A DNA stretch of 64,000 nucleotides from Lutjanus erythropterus (GCA_020091685.1 CM034595.1:42215351-42279350); one strand, 5' to 3'; positions 1 through 12,640 are shown, numbered from the stretch's first letter. Notes: generated from the sequence alone by a model not told the origin. Numbers and translations are program-made.

Positions 1-354
1 ACAGCCCGCAGGAATCCAAATACAAATCGGAGTTGCCAGCCTGGAGAGCCACTTGATATTCTGCGTTGGATATTTAGAGAAAATTTAGAGAGAAAGGCCC
101 CCTCCATTAGTTTTTATGGAAGAGACTGGAGGAGGCTTAGGGAGACTTAATGCGCGAGCGGCTTCTCGTCAAGTGCTCTTCTCACGGCTGGCTTACAGTC
201 ACATAGGAGGAATAATTACACAGGGATCCCGAGTTCTGAGGGGGTGATTTGTTAAATGAAAGACTCTTCCTTTTTTTTTTTTTTTATCCCGGGGATTAAA
301 GCGATCTGAAGTTACAGACCGTAGCTTGTAAGAGCGAGAAGGATTTTCTCTTGT
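1..354. other. Window start, no gene recognised
   Basis: Mixed composition with a 15-base T run near 271. Nothing recognisable; presumably upstream intron or 5' flank of the znf385d-like gene. Confidence 0.4.
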
Positions 355-560
355 TATGCCATACACAGAGGAGGAGGAGGGGGAGGAGGAGGACGGAAGA
401 GGAGGAGAGGGTGGGGGTGGGGGGGGCGAGGAAAAGAGAGCTGGGAGCTTATAAATGAATAAGCTGTCAGGTGCAGAGACAGCTTCAGCTCTTTGAGATC
501 CGCCACCGATGTCGGTCAGGTGTGCGACTTCTGGAAAAGCGAAGAGAAAAAAGCAAAGGT
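355..560 (+). promoter_or_regulatory. Purine tract with TATA-like box, possible promoter or alternative first exon
   Basis: A GAGGAGG/GGGGGG tract (366-445) is followed by TTATAAATGAATAAG at about 449, then TCAGGTGCAGAGACAGC. At 509 an ATG in good context (CGCCACCG before it) opens an 18-codon frame ending at 562. A GT donor-like site (AAAG/GTGACG) is near 556, but its phase (two bases over) does not fit the exon at 15501. So a promoter is possible, but coding linkage to the znf385d-like exons is not supported. Confidence 0.2.
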
Positions 561-562
561 GA

Positions 563-2030
563 CGCAGGTCTGGCTGCATGGATGGGTTTGGAATGTGGCC
601 CCGTTTAACCCAAAATCACGACAAGTGGAAGAGGAGACTCAAGCGGAGAGCAGTTCAGGGTTGCTTGTTTTGTCTGCAACAAAGTATGAAGCATCTTATC
701 TCAACTGCTCAGTGTGAAACACACACACACAAAAAAAACCTCAGGAGGAGTAAAGGTCACTGTTTGCGTACAGGATGTGCATCGTTTTAACATTTATGAG
801 TGCGATCCTGAGTGCACTGCACGGAGAAAATAGATTGTATCTCTTAAAAGATTAATAACGCTGTTTGTTCACCAGCTCTTCAGTGCTGCTGCTTAACTGG
901 AACATGTTTTCTGTTGGAGTGATTAATATCAGGTGACATATCACGTCACGCTCTTGACCTCTTCTTAAACAAGACCACAGAAAAGGGAAAAACGAAACAA
1001 ACAGATGAAAAGATGTCCCTCTCGCATTACATCAAAAACAAGCAGCAAAAGACCCGTAACCCAGCAGGCTAATAGGTCTTGAGCGTGTGCTGCAATCATA
1101 CAAGCTATTAGTGTTGTTGAGTTGAAAGGCCCGGAGGAAATCTATCCGGTGTGTCTGGCTTTGCGGTCGGCGTTTAGCAGCACGTAAACGTCTTTTTGGT
1201 TAACCTCAGATTACAGAGCGCATTGGGAAGTGATTGTTGGAGCCGAGTCAGAGACAGCTGTGTTTATTAGTGAGCTACACTCATGACAGCAGCGGCAAAG
1301 ACGGAGCTACAGTATGCTAATCTGAAGGGGATGGAGGCAGCGTGTGTTATGTAGCCTGGAGCCAAAATGCTGTATGCCACACGCTGGTGAGATTTATAGA
1401 CTGTCATAAGAATACAGAGCTTATCCTGGAAAGGTTAATTGGAAAATCGGCGAGAGTGTAGCTTTCAAAAAAAAAAAATATATATAAGAATGTTTTAAAT
1501 CTACCCTTTGTAGTCACTTTGTTCAGTTTAATAGGGGTGAAATGATTTTATCCTCCCTGCTTGAAGTGAAGTGGTGATCTCAGAGCACGATAAGGGTCAC
1601 AGAGTACAATCAGCAAAACTGCATGAAAACACAAAGGTGTTAATCACATCCGGAGCGTCATCAGCGTACGAATGAATTCCAGTGGAATACAGATTTATCT
1701 AATAATTGGATTTATGTTTGCTGAGAGAAAAGGAAGCGTGTGTGAGAGCGATCTTCTTATTTTTCTAGTAGTCTCAGCCTCTCTGGACAGATCTTATCGG
1801 AGGAGCAGCCAGGTTCAGGACACTATAAGAGGAGGCGGGAGGTGGAGGAGAGCGGCACAAGATGATTAATTATTAATGCCAGTCGGCGTCCTCCAGACAT
1901 CATTTTTACTCTCTCCCGTCTCTCGACGTACTGCCGCAGGAGTAAAAACGCTTGAGCCCAGATAAGTGAATTTTTCAGGAAGGGCAATGCAGAGGACAGT
2001 CCGAGTCCAAAGCACGTCATGATACAGTAG
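563..2030. other. Non-coding stretch, GC-richer patches, no gene
   Basis: Short reading frames only, none resembling a protein I know. The part at 1060-1340 and 1780-1950 is less AT-rich than its surroundings and has no repeat signature, so it could hold a regulatory element, but nothing specific is seen. Confidence 0.35.
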
Positions 2031-2036
2031 TCGCGT

Positions 2037-2083
<47 letters not shown>

Positions 2084-2084
2084 A
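2037..2084. repeat. (CA)n microsatellite
   Basis: A CA run with one AAAC interruption at about 2066-2070. Confidence 0.97.
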
Positions 2085-2459
2085 ATGAGCTGCTCTTAAT
2101 GTCTCACACTGTATGTGCTGCATCATTAAACACAGCCTCAAAGGGAATGGATAAACAAAGGCCAGTGGGTAAAAACGTTCATCAATTTTGATCTGTTCCA
2201 AATATTTCCAGAAGTCAGATCTCATCTCAGTTCTACATCATTACACTTCTGGGGAAAACAGGCAAAAAAGCATCTCCAAAAGCCCCGGGTTCAGCGCGTC
2301 AACTGGTTTGTGGTAATTTGATTAATTAAAATTATGTTTTGGAATGTGCGCCCCTAAAGCGTAATATCAGCTGACATGATGAGGTCTTCAGTGCTACAAT
2401 GATTAGTTTAGTTTAGCCACTTGCAGGAAGAACTGTGAAAGGAAGTCAAAATAACACAC

Positions 2460-3065
2460 GTTTAACAGAATCAGATTCATTTTTAAGGCCGCACTGTTCA
2501 CACCACAGGTTCTCAGGGGTCCAAGGGGGGTTCCAGTGAGTCCCCAGCAAAAAGGGGAACAGTTTAGATTAATCGTAGTTTATTTTCAGTGTAATTCCAT
2601 GTATGAGTAACACAATGACATAACGTACGTCTATTTGATGATGGGTTTCATCGACCGGTGTTGCCTCTGTATTCATTCAGCAGTGGTGCACCACCACAGC
2701 AAGGAAATTACCACCACTGCAATATGTATAAACATTATAATTTACCATTAATGTTATTTATAACTAAACTAAGCGTAGTCCAGATGCTTTAGAGGTAATG
2801 ATTATATAATTTAAAAGATTTTAAACATTAGAACACTAGAACCCCGAGACCTGAACAGCAACAGAGACGAAACTGAAGTGATGCCCAAGGCGCCACAGCT
2901 GAATTAAAATTACAGAGGAAACCATGTAAACTTTATGTAACAAAACATCTAAAAGTAAAATCTTTTCAGGTGGGGATCTGTGGTCTAATTTGTGTTTAAG
3001 TTTAAGGGTCCTTGACATGAAAACATTGGAGAACCACTTTTTTAAGCATCCAGCAGACATGAAAT
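2460..3065. repeat. Pieces of a dispersed teleost repeat
   Basis: AGGTTCTCAGGGGTCCAAGG near 2508 and GGTCCTTGACATGAAAACA with GGAGAACCACT near 3006-3037 are the two typical ends of a repeat common in fish. Similar end words occur at 42785-42850 (CCCCAAGGGGTCGCAAGA). Between them the sequence is AT-rich and non-coding. Confidence 0.4.
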
Positions 3066-3120
3066 GTATTAAAATATGTTAAAAATTTTCAACTGGCCAG
3101 CCGTCAGTATTTTTTAGCTG

Positions 3121-3187
<67 letters not shown>
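3121..3187. repeat. (GT)n microsatellite, about 33 units
   Basis: A perfect GT run that also produces spurious Cys-Val-rich reading frames. Confidence 0.98.
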
Positions 3188-3188
<1 letters not shown>

Positions 3189-3489
3189 CTCCCTCCTGGA
3201 GTTTCAGCTGTGAGATGTGTGCAAGTGGCGAGTTTGCCATCTTAAGTACGCTATGTGTTCGCTACATTCAAAACATAACGAAAATAAACTCAAAATGTCA
3301 AGAAAGGAAATATTCTCACACGTTTTTTTTTTTTTTTTTTATGAACTTAAAAATAGCTTTTGTCTTTTACTGAACATGTCCAGAAAGGAATCCTTGATTT
3401 GTGAAACTCACAAGATGTGCATGTGTTGTTTCTTCATTACACGTTATATACAAACTAATTCTGTCTTAAAATGTGGCAGTGCAAGTTCT

Positions 3490-3610
3490 GGGTAGGTTTA
3501 GGGACAAGAAACACTTGGTTAGGTTTAGGGAGTGATCATGATTTGGGTTAAAATGATCACTCTTGTCAGATGTTTTGTGGGTGTGGGGTTCCCTCTTTGA
3601 TACAACCTTA
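3490..3610. repeat. GGTTAGGTTTAGGG-type repeat, related to 62735-62800
   Basis: GGTTTAGGGACAAGAAACAC and AAATGATCACTC followed by GGGGTTCCCTC are shared in order with the stretch near 62750-62795 (AAATGATCACTCTCGCAGGA, GGGGTTCCCTTCTAGA). It is a fragment of a widespread teleost repeat. Confidence 0.5.
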
Positions 3611-3619
3611 CTGAACTAA

Positions 3620-4205
3620 GACTAACTGCCTCATAAAGAACACTTCATTCAAACTCAGCAGCAACAAAATTAAACTCACCAAAACCATCTTAGTTAGTCT
3701 TTCTGCTCTTCAAAAAATCACCAACCCTGCTTTGGTCAAAATAGATCCTTATTTCACCATGTAAAATGTGAAAATATTCTAGTGGCTCAGACCATTAAAT
3801 TAGTAAAATCAAATTACAAAATCCCCTGAAAAAATAACTGTCCTGCCTCCCAACCCTAATCTGGTGTCATATTTCTGATAAATGTAGGTGTAGTTCACTT
3901 TTCTTCTAGATCTGATTTGGCGTCTGATTCTGTTGCTGCTAACTAAGTCCTGACATCTGGTGCTGGGCTGGCTGAGTAGAGTTGGGTTTTTTCTTTGCTG
4001 CCTGTTGCAGTTAGAAATGTCAAGGACAAACGAGTGAAACAAAAACAGTGAAGCTGAAAGATGCTAAAATGTGTTATTAGGAGAAGATGGGTGATAAATT
4101 TCTGTGGGTTTGTCACAACAGCTTTCAGATCACAGGTAGAAATTTTATCTGTCGTATCTGTGTCTTTAATGTCCTGCTTTATTACCTGATTTTGAGGTTT
4201 TGTCC
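3620..4205. other. AT-rich stretch, no gene
   Basis: No splice-bounded exon, no RNA gene and no clear repeat were recognised. Reading frames here are short and without known motifs. Confidence 0.4.
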
Positions 4206-4207
4206 TG

Positions 4208-4480
4208 AGGAGATTCAAGATGTTTATTGTCACTCTGGTAGTAATCGTGTGAAACAGCTGGGAGGCTCCATTACGAAAGAACAAAGTAATAAAAGACAGA
4301 TGAGCCAAGTAAAACACGTGTAAGAAGACATGTAAAAAAGAACGATAAAGGATCAATAATTAAGTAATAAAAGACAGAAGAAGACACATAAATATAAAAG
4401 AATACATATAAATTTAAAATAAAAGGTAATAAAAATGTTGCATACACGTATTTGTGAATATTGGTTGGTTGTATTGCATT
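4208..4480. repeat. Dispersed repeat beginning AGATTCAAGATGTTTATTGTCAC
   Basis: The opening words followed by GAAACAGCTGGGAGGCTCCATTAC and many TAATAAAAGACAG words match a teleost interspersed repeat that I recognise in outline. A related opening (AAAATCAGAATCGGCTGTATTGG) is at 7970. Class uncertain, probably a non-LTR element remnant. Confidence 0.45.
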
Positions 4481-4489
4481 TGTGTGCCT

Positions 4490-6400
4490 GTGTGTGTGTT
4501 TGACTTCCTGCTGTCCATGTTGGCCTGTGCTTATGAACAGCAGAAGTGTCAGAAAATACTTACCCTAATATTTCCTAACTTAACTGGGCACTAAAGAACC
4601 TAAAAATTAAAAGTCAACCTCAGTGCCAGTCTCCTGCCTGAGGCGCACAGCACAGGGGGAGACGGCGAGATGCAGTGTTGCTGCCAGAAGACTGCTGACT
4701 GAGATTACAGCATGCATGGGAATAAATTAAGTATAACAGATTATTGTATATTTCTCATCTTCCCCCTGAATGTCTGAATAAGTTGCTAGATTTGTCACTG
4801 GTCGCTTAATTCATATAGTATTTAAATACTCTGGCAAAAGAAAGAGACTATAAGGAGGCAGTGGACTAAACCACTGTGAGGCATTTGAGGGGGAGCATGC
4901 AATCTTTCAAAACTTACAAACATTTATATCATATATTTGATCAAATTTATTGCTAAGGACAATTCAGTAGTCCCTAGATATTGGTAGGAATATTGGTACC
5001 TAATTTTATGCCCTTGAAAGAACCTAAAACTGAGATTAATTTGCTCAGCTCAGATTAATTTACATCTAATCAAATAATCATGCAGCGGATCGGGCGTTCC
5101 TGTACAGAGAGGAGCTGAATGCGTGTGGTTAATAAGCATCCAGCAGCTGATTTTTTTTTTTGGGGGGGGGGGGGTGGTTTGCAGGTAAATCAGGCCATGA
5201 TCACATCCCATTTTAAATATGTTTTTTTATTTGAATATGTGGTTTAAGTTGGTTTGGGGTTAGAGCTGCAGACAGAAAGTGGCCACTGTTTGCAGCTTTC
5301 TGTGTGGCCTCATTCAAATCTGTGGTTGTGTTTTGCATAGACAAACATTTCACAACCTCAAACACTTATAAATCTCACATTAAACCATCACATAGCTGCT
5401 GTCAGTGGCTCATAGTGAGTGAGTCTTCCCTCAGCCACAAGGTTTCATTCACTATGTAAGAAACTCAGTACTGAGGAGACTGTATAAGGCAATGCTGTCA
5501 TATAACCAGGCTTTTCATTTGAATGACATTTTGTAATTTGTTTGGCTTGATAACTTTCATTTGAATCATCTCAGTGATGCTTCTGGCAGAAAAAATAGGA
5601 TAAGACGAGGCTGAAGATGGTCCTCTTTTTCCCATGTTTTTATGCTCCCTGACTCCCAGGCTGCTCAGACAGTCTTCTTCTGGTTATTTTAATGACTGTC
5701 ACCTGCTGACCTTTCAGCACGGAGCAACTCTCCTGAGCGACTTTCGATGTAGATGACGGTGTCAGCTGGGGACGCTCAGCCCACCTGGGCCCTGCACTCT
5801 GCACACGGCGCAGTCTGACTGTAGAAGTCATCCACAGAACTCAAATATTAACATTTTTACCCAAACTCAAGTCAAATATTGACACTTCTAAAGAATTGAT
5901 AATTACGGACGCCATCTGTGCTTCCTCTGCCAGATCCCGCTGTGACAGGCTTTTTCTGTTTTAGTGCTGGAGTATATTGAGTCAGTGTGCTGCTCTCAAA
6001 GGGTTAAAGTTCAGATTAGCAGCCGCGGCCTCATTTCCCTGCTCTGCCTTATATTCTGCACTTTTGCTAGCGGTGACAGATGATCAGGCTGAAGAGGGCT
6101 GAAACTTTAACCCTCCCTGCAGGCTGGAATGTGCTTTTGTGTTTGGGCATGTTTGCTGGATTTCCATTGTTGCCTTACCTTTAACAGCAGGAGACAAAAG
6201 AAAAACAATTTGTCTTGTTGTACCTCAGACAGCATGAGTTTCAGGAAGGTGAGTGAGGTTAGGAGAGGTTAAATCCAGTAAACAGTTGACTCTGCGCCCA
6301 GTGAGGAACAGTGACTACATTCACGCAAACAAGTTCTCCTTTTACCTGACAGGAATTTAAAAAAAAAAAAGAGAGAGACTTTCGAGACTGATGACAATTG
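4490..6400. other. Non-coding stretch; GC-richer patch near 5930-6110
   Basis: A T/G homopolymer junction lies at 5150-5174. The patch at 5930-6110 (AGCAGCCGCGGCCTCATTTCC, GCTAGCGGTGACAGATGATC) is GC-richer and repeat-free, so it is a weak candidate for a conserved element. No gene seen. Confidence 0.35.
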
Positions 6401-6410
6401 GGGCTTTTCC

Positions 6411-7010
6411 ATTGGCACTTTTGGCTGCGGCAAGTTAAACTGCACTGTGCTGATTTGCATTTCCATTAGCTCTTATAAACACCAAGCTGTGCTGAGTCTC
6501 GCCTGAGGGGGACCATCTCCAGAGTGGGGCCAAAGTGAGCCTGACCCCAAGTGGGCTTTAGCGACGCCTCGCGGACTGCGTCTAAATCTATGACAACCCT
6601 TCTTCTGAGTGAATGTGTGTGTGCAGGAGAGCAGGGCGAAAGAAGTCTTTACAAAAATACTGAGAGCTGAACACATAGACACTTTTAGCTTCTGACTGAA
6701 TCTCTGTGATTTGAAGTTGGTGTTTGTACTTTCAGGCATCCGCTTTATTTTACTGTTTCATTTTCGCTTTCATGCGGGTATGAGTTGTGTTAAGTTACTG
6801 CTGATGAAAACCCAACAGCTGTTTCAAAAGCTTTTAAATAACAAAATAACAGGGGACCTTTACAGTGAAGGATTTATTTGCCAGTTTATAGCTGTTATAA
6901 GCTCATCTTTAATTAAAAATCACACCTTCTTTGTTGTAATGGACATGTAAATACCTGGCGTGCTGGGTTGATGTGTCAAGCCTGCACATGTGTATAGAAA
7001 AGTGGTACAA
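6411..7010. mobile_element. Non-autonomous DNA-transposon-like repeat, about 600 bp
   Basis: The left end reads GGGGCTTTTCCATTGGCAC and the right end, reversed, reads CTTTTCTATACACATGTG, a weak terminal inverted repeat. Inside are CGCCTGAGGGGGACCATCTC and GTTAAGTTACTGCTGATGAA. A second, shorter copy is at 58555-58870. I recognise the interior as a teleost repeat whose intact ends read TTTCCACTGCATGG-type. Superfamily (hAT or other) is not determined. No transposase is present. Confidence 0.55.
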
Positions 7011-7769
7011 GTCACTCAGTCCACCCCTTTGGTCTTGCTACGACCTCAGCTCTGGTTTGAATTATGTCTTAAACACTGGATTCTGGATGCAAAGATTCAG
7101 TCCTGTGAGAATTGCTCGACTGGTGCACAACCCAAAAAAGGTTTTTTAGCTCTCTGGGTTTGCTTCCAGGGATTGCAGCCCACTTAATGTGTGCAGTAGT
7201 GTTTCTCCCACTGGTCCCACCCACTCCCACCCATCCACTCAGCCTATAGACTTTACATTGTGATGACATCATAGACTTTTAAATCACTTATCTTGGCTTT
7301 AGGAATGTTTTACAGATATAAACCTTCATGGATGAAAAATTCTTAGTGGAAAAAGTCACAAATGAGCTTGTTTGCAGTTTGAGGTGTCCTGTCAACACTT
7401 TTATAGATATCCCTTTTCCCCATATGCCACAATTATAAAATGGCTTTTGGGAAAAACATGGGCAAAATTGGGAGCAAGGCTGAGTGATGACACCATATCC
7501 TGTGTTAAACACATCCACATCCTCAGCTGTAGCCGCCTTTGTGTTTAGTGCTAACTAGCAGCATCAGTGCTCCACTGAGGCACAGCAGGTCACCTGCAGT
7601 TTGGCAGTGCTCACAGCCTAACACACAATCACTGGATTTATGGGCTACGTGTAAAACTGAAGAAAACAGTGTGAAACGTATTAATTAAAATGGAATTGTA
7701 TCTGTTCACTCAATGAAACAATAAAAAAAAAACATGGACAAAAAACTTTCCTGCAGACACACTTCAGAT

Positions 7770-7965
7770 GTTGAATGTTGTAAACATCATACCTGCTAAA
7801 CTTTAGCTTGTTAGCATTGTCATTGTGAGCATATTAGCATGCTGACTTAGTGCTTGTTTATTAAAAACATATGATCAGCATGTAAAATTTGATGCATTGC
7901 TATGGATGAAACTACACACAATATGGAAAGTAGTTAAAACGAGCTCCTCGCTGTCCAGACGCACA
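7770..7965. repeat. Two adjoining dispersed repeat fragments
   Basis: 7780-7855 reads CATACCTGCTAAAC, TTGTCATTGTGAGCATATTAGC, the end of a percomorph repeat also seen at 35640-35860 and 55380-55830. 7860-7960 reads CATATGATCAGCATGTAAAAT and GATGCATTGCTATGGATGAAA, from the stepladder repeat seen again at 63480-63780. Confidence 0.55.
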
Positions 7966-7969
7966 TTAA

Positions 7970-8110
7970 TCAAAATCAGAATCGGCTGTATTGGCCACAT
8001 ATGTGTAGACAGACATGAAAGGAATTTTCGCTAAATGTACACAAGAATAGACATAAGAGCTAAGAACAAGAACTACAAAATAAAGATGAAGATTAGACAG
8101 GACTGTTATG
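7970..8110. repeat. Dispersed repeat beginning ATCAGAATCGGCTGTATTGG
   Basis: The opening plus ACATGAAAGGAATTTTCGCT is a common teleost repeat start. It stops near the LINE remnant at 8130. Confidence 0.5.
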
Positions 8111-8129
8111 TATGCAAGTATGTGAAAAG

Positions 8130-8690
8130 ATTATAGTAATAATAATGATCTGCATTTATAGGGGATCTTACAAAATGCAGCTAAATAAAACATACAGGTC
8201 ATAAAGAAAACGTCTAAAACAATTTAGTATATAAAAACCATGCAGTGTTCAAGGCAGGAATAGGGACAATAAGAGCATTCTGAAAAATAAAAGCAGTTCA
8301 AAAAACGGTTAAAACTCAGGAAATCAGGAAAAGCTCTTCGATAAGTGTAAGTTTTAAGAAAGGATTTAAGAGAGATCACTGACACGGCTGACCTGATTTA
8401 CTCGGCCAGATTGTTTCAGAGTCTCGGAGACTCGACATGCAAACACTCTGTCCCCTTTAATTTTACAAAAACAGGCAGAAGACCTCTGCCCGAGGATCTT
8501 AAGGCACGTCACTGTGTCTATAGGTGCTAAGAGGTCTGTGATATATGAGGGAACAAGGCCATTAAGAGCCTTTAAATGTAATAAGTAAAATCCTAAAATC
8601 TATTCTAAAACATACTGGGAGTCAGTGAAAAAGAAGCTGAGACAGGAGAGATGTGATCACATTTTTTTAGGTAAAGGATCTGAATACTTC
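8130..8690 (-). mobile_element. Decayed minus-strand LINE 3' fragment (CR1/L2/Rex group)
   Basis: Translated on the minus strand, 8640-8590 gives LPVCFRIDFRILLITF. After one frameshift, 8575-8524 gives KALNGLVPSYITDLLAP, and further on KGDRVFACR appears. These are hallmarks of the region after the reverse transcriptase in CR1/L2/Rex-type LINEs. Stops and frameshifts show it is dead. The lower-coordinate end runs into the expected AT-rich 3' tail near 8130-8200. A flanking word (GTAAAGGATCTGAATACTTCT, near 8670) belongs to another dispersed teleost repeat. Confidence 0.75.
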
Positions 8691-8699
8691 TGCCAAGTG

Positions 8700-9900
8700 T
8701 CAGAAGAAAAACTTTAGACTTCGCTGTGAGTTCTTGTGCAGCGGGGGAACTAATCACCTCCGAAAACTCACAGACTTCAGCTGCGGTGACATTTCAGATT
8801 CAATCTCCCATCACTCAGCGAACACGACCCCATCACACAAATTCACGTTTCAGTTTGTCACTCTTCATCCCGCTGCAGACTAATCCCACACATCAGCCCC
8901 GGTGTATTCTGAACGGGATCTGTTTTGACTGCGCACGTCGGAGCTGTGAATGGTGGATTTGGCCGGGCGGGAGGCGAGGCGTGCCTGTGGGCTGACGTCA
9001 GGCCGGCATGTCGAGAGATGGCACGGTTGGATGATCTCTACAGAAGGACATGCTTTGCTAAAGTTGGGACTAGGACGTGCCTCCACATGAGAGACGGCAT
9101 GTGTTCTTTTTCCAACAGATGGCAGCGCTTCGGCGACTGGAGGGAGAAGACAGAAGACGGAGTGAGAGAAGGGGGGACAGTCTGTGGTTTTTCCCTCTTC
9201 ACTTCTCGTCTTTATGACTTTTGCTTTTTATTTACCCCTTACCACTGCCTGGGGACCGAAACGTGGCAAACCTTGTTTTTATTTGTCTCAAGACGGTGGT
9301 TTGATACTGTATCTGCCAGCTCTTTAGAGCCATGCTGGCCCAGAGTTCCACTGTTGTTAAATGTGTGGCGATAAAAAAAATCATCCCTCTGTTTCTCATT
9401 ACAGCTTTGTGAAATGGCTTCTTTAATTCCTAATGTTTTGGAAGGCTGCGACGGTTTTCTCTGGCTTTTATTTTTTTGGTTTTTTGATCCCGCCGTGTTG
9501 AAATGAGCCCTGTGCTGTTTCCAATTGGTGGTTTATAAAGCGCTCTGCTGGCGTGGCGCACTCACATGACAATAAAAGTGAAGTATTTACTTTTGTTTTT
9601 CCTAGAGATGTGTGGGCCAGGCCTCTCTTGCCATTGAATCATCGCATAAGACACACTGTGCCTGCTGCAGTCATTCCACATCAGCTATTTGTGGGGACAA
9701 TTTTAGAACGAGAACATCTGTTTTGGAGAGATAAACATCATCGCGGCATCATGCAGTGGTCATCCACACATACAACTGCTTCTCAGTACATAATTTTTGT
9801 CTGATTGTGATTAAAAGAAGAAGCTGGATCCACGAGTCTGTACTTTATCACAGATGCGATCTGGGAGCCAATTCTCAGTAATAGAGACCAGTGTCTTAAC
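8700..9900. other. Less AT-rich stretch with a 149-codon frame, not believed coding
   Basis: A plus-strand frame runs 8925-9374 but has no recognisable domain, no homologue known to me and an unlikely composition (Cys, Trp and Arg-rich). The 8930-9180 part is GC-richer than average and repeat-free. Possible regulatory DNA; no gene call. Confidence 0.35.
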
Positions 9901-9904
9901 CATG

Positions 9905-10335
9905 GTGGTGGTGGAAGTGTTGAAATACTTTTGTTAAGTACAAGTAGCAACCTCAGACTGTAAAAACAAAAAACCTCGGTTACAAGCAGGGTCGAAAGTA
10001 GGCGGGTACCGTCCGGCGGTCTGTGGATTCAGTGCCAGTACACAATGCCGGGGAGAGGGGACAGCTGTGGAAAGCCAAAACCCACATTCAGCAACCCGTC
10101 ACAATCACATTTGATCATGTCTGATAACATTAAGTTGATAAACAACAATAAACAACAGTTGACAAAGTTTGACAGACCTGTGGGTTGTTAATGCTGGAGG
10201 TAACCCTGCTGCCTTCCATCACTAAAGCTTGTGGCTGCGATCAGACGAGGGATTAATATTAGTTTAGAAAATTAGACTTTTTCTATCCCGGGAAAAGAAG
10301 CCAATTTTCCTGGGAATCCTGGGAAATAAACTTTT
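9905..10335. repeat. Short repeat remnants
   Basis: 9908-9960 (GGTGGAAGTGTTGAAATACTT, GTTAAGTACAAGTAGCAA, CAGACTGTAAAAAC) is an end of the stepladder repeat. 10285-10325 (CCCGGGAAAAGAAG, TCCTGGGAATCCTGGGAAAT) resembles another fish repeat with stacked GGGAAT words. Confidence 0.4.
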
Positions 10336-10339
10336 TTTA

Positions 10340-12640
10340 GAGGCAGAATTACGCATATATGTGTTCCTAATCTGACCTTTATTATGTATTATCTTGATCA
10401 TTATCAACACAAAAGAACACAATTTGTGTCCATCAACATTAGAATTAATATAAGCTTAACATCCAGCTTGAAATTCATTACATCTGCTGCTCGACTGCGA
10501 CTGCCAGAGTTATGAAATGTCAAGGTTATTGTCTGTGATTTGTCTTCTGACATTAACAACCTCATGAAAGTGATATTTTGCAAGTCATCATTATATAAAC
10601 TAACAAAATTTGTAGTATTCTACGGCTGCTCCGCTGGTGCGAGCCCAGGAGCTACCTGCAACACATGAATTCAGTGAGCCGACTGTATTAACTACGGTAT
10701 TGTGCAATCACAAGAGGTCAGCCTGCAACAGAATGAATCTGATGGTGTTACCGTACTACCTACAATAGAGGCGCAATCCCACAAGGTCAGACTCAGAGCA
10801 TGCATGTGCTTTTTAATCATAAATCAATAGGCTGTGTTGTGTTTTACCGGTGCACAGCATGCACACACACATATCTGCTGCATGTTTTATGACAGTAAAA
10901 TATATTAAGAAAAATGTAAGCTGACAGTTTACTATGCTCTGTGTTTAAAAAAGATAAATCAGTAAAACATTTTTGTTTCTCGTCAACAGGAAATGTTCTC
11001 AATTAGATTTCTCTAGATCAGACAGAATGCAGTTTCTGCAGAGAGATACCTTTGTGAATTTCGCATTAGCATGTTGCTACACAGGTTGGGACGATGTAGG
11101 ACTGATGTCGTAACACTGACAGACAGTCAAGAGAAACTGTGTGAATGTTAAGCCTCATTTGAAGTCAAGTAAATAAAAAAACTATTTTTTTCATGTTACT
11201 TTTTGTGGACATTTGTACTTAAACGCAAGCTGTGTTAGCTCTGAGCTCTGTTTGTGTACAGAAGCCGGTGTGACCCTCATCATCGGTGTGTATGTGATGT
11301 GTATGCGTGTTTGTTGTTGCAGTATGTAAATGTACTTAATAGACATGCCCTGAAGTAACAATTTAGCTGAAAAAAAAGAAAAAGAAATGGTAAAACTGCA
11401 GGAATTTGTGTGCTTGGCAAAGCTGTGTGTGCACCAGATTGAATCACTCAGTCCACTGTGGCTGATTTAATTAATCTAGAGATAACATGCATTTTATTTT
11501 CCCATCGATCAATCGATTGGTTGAAGAGCGGGTAGAATTTCAGTTGAGCAACATTTTCTTTGGTTGACTACTGTTGTTTTTTTTCCCAGTTGTGGTCTAT
11601 AGGCAGCTATCGCACCGTGTGCTTTGTGTTTCAGACGTCAGTCTAATATTTGAGCGTGTGTTCAGTTGTACAGTAGTTGTCTAATTTAAACTTGCCACTG
11701 TAGGAACAGTGGTAAAATGACCTGATAGGAGTGTGCATGCTTGTGACAGGCTGCTGAGGCTGTGGATCATTTCTTGCAACAAATAAAATGTTAGAATGTG
11801 TTTCATGATGTCCAGTTTTGTTCCAACACCACAAGCAGCAGGTTAAATATATGCAACTTCCACTGGTTGTTCTAACTCTGGCATGATAATGGTGCATCTT
11901 TATTTCCTAAACACACAGTGCATTAAAGGGTGTGTTTGATTTATCGTTCCTGTACTTTCGACTTTTACACGACCAAATCAACAAAAATGCTTAAAAGTTA
12001 TCTTCCGTATTGTAAGAGGCATTTTAGCTATTCATCATCTTCAACATCTCTTCTCTCATTTATGCACCCAATGTTCTGATAATTCAAAGACAGAGACTTG
12101 TAAAATGTTTAACTATTGTAGATCAATTTAGCTGTAAAACAAAATGTAATTTTAATTCAGAAAGATTTGTCAGCATTCACAAATTATTCTGGCTGTGCCA
12201 TTCAAAGAAAACATTTGTAATGCATAATGTCATGTAAGAGTTTCTAATTTCTTTCTATACCAACGGAGGTATAAAAGAAATGAATGCCTGTCTTCAGGGA
12301 TGCATGAAGCTGAAGGCAGGAAGGAACAATGTGAAGCACTGGAGAGATGAAGGTTCCAGTCGTGTTACCAGCAAGAACATTAACATACTTTCACCCCAGT
12401 ATTAATAGATACAGTAAATAAACTTGCATCAGTGTGGCGCAAAATGACGTATCCAAAGCAAAACAAACCAAACATCACAGCAGGTCTCGTTATTCCTGTT
12501 GTGTCGACTCTTTTGTGAGTTTCTGTTTGTGAACTTTTGAATAGATATTTGCTTGTGATTTGTTTAATGCGTTCAGGTAATGTGTTCCAGAGGCAGTGGG
12601 TTAATGTTAATGAGTTGTTAAGCTGATTTTGGCTTTGGAA
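10340..12640. other. AT-rich intron or flank, one repeat fragment
   Basis: At 11500-11575 the words ATCGATCAATCGATTGGTTGA and CTTTGGTTGACTACTG are an end of a common fish repeat of the form GTCGACTA...ATCGATTAG. Elsewhere nothing is recognised. Confidence 0.4.

Noticed and set aside
509-562. Short ATG frame as the first coding exon of the znf385d-like gene
   Set aside because: The available donor leaves two extra bases, which would put a stop codon at the start of the exon at 15501.
3125-3373. Cys-Val repeat protein
   Set aside because: Pure translation of the (GT)n microsatellite.
9087-9110. MRDGMCSF peptide as a possible ZNF385D first exon (MRNIMYFG)
   Set aside because: Only the opening MR and spacing of the second Met are similar, and no donor site with the required one-base overhang follows.
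8925-9374. 149-codon plus-strand frame, the longest outside the tetraspanin
   Set aside because: No domain, no homologue recognised, no splice or promoter context; composition is unlike a folded protein.
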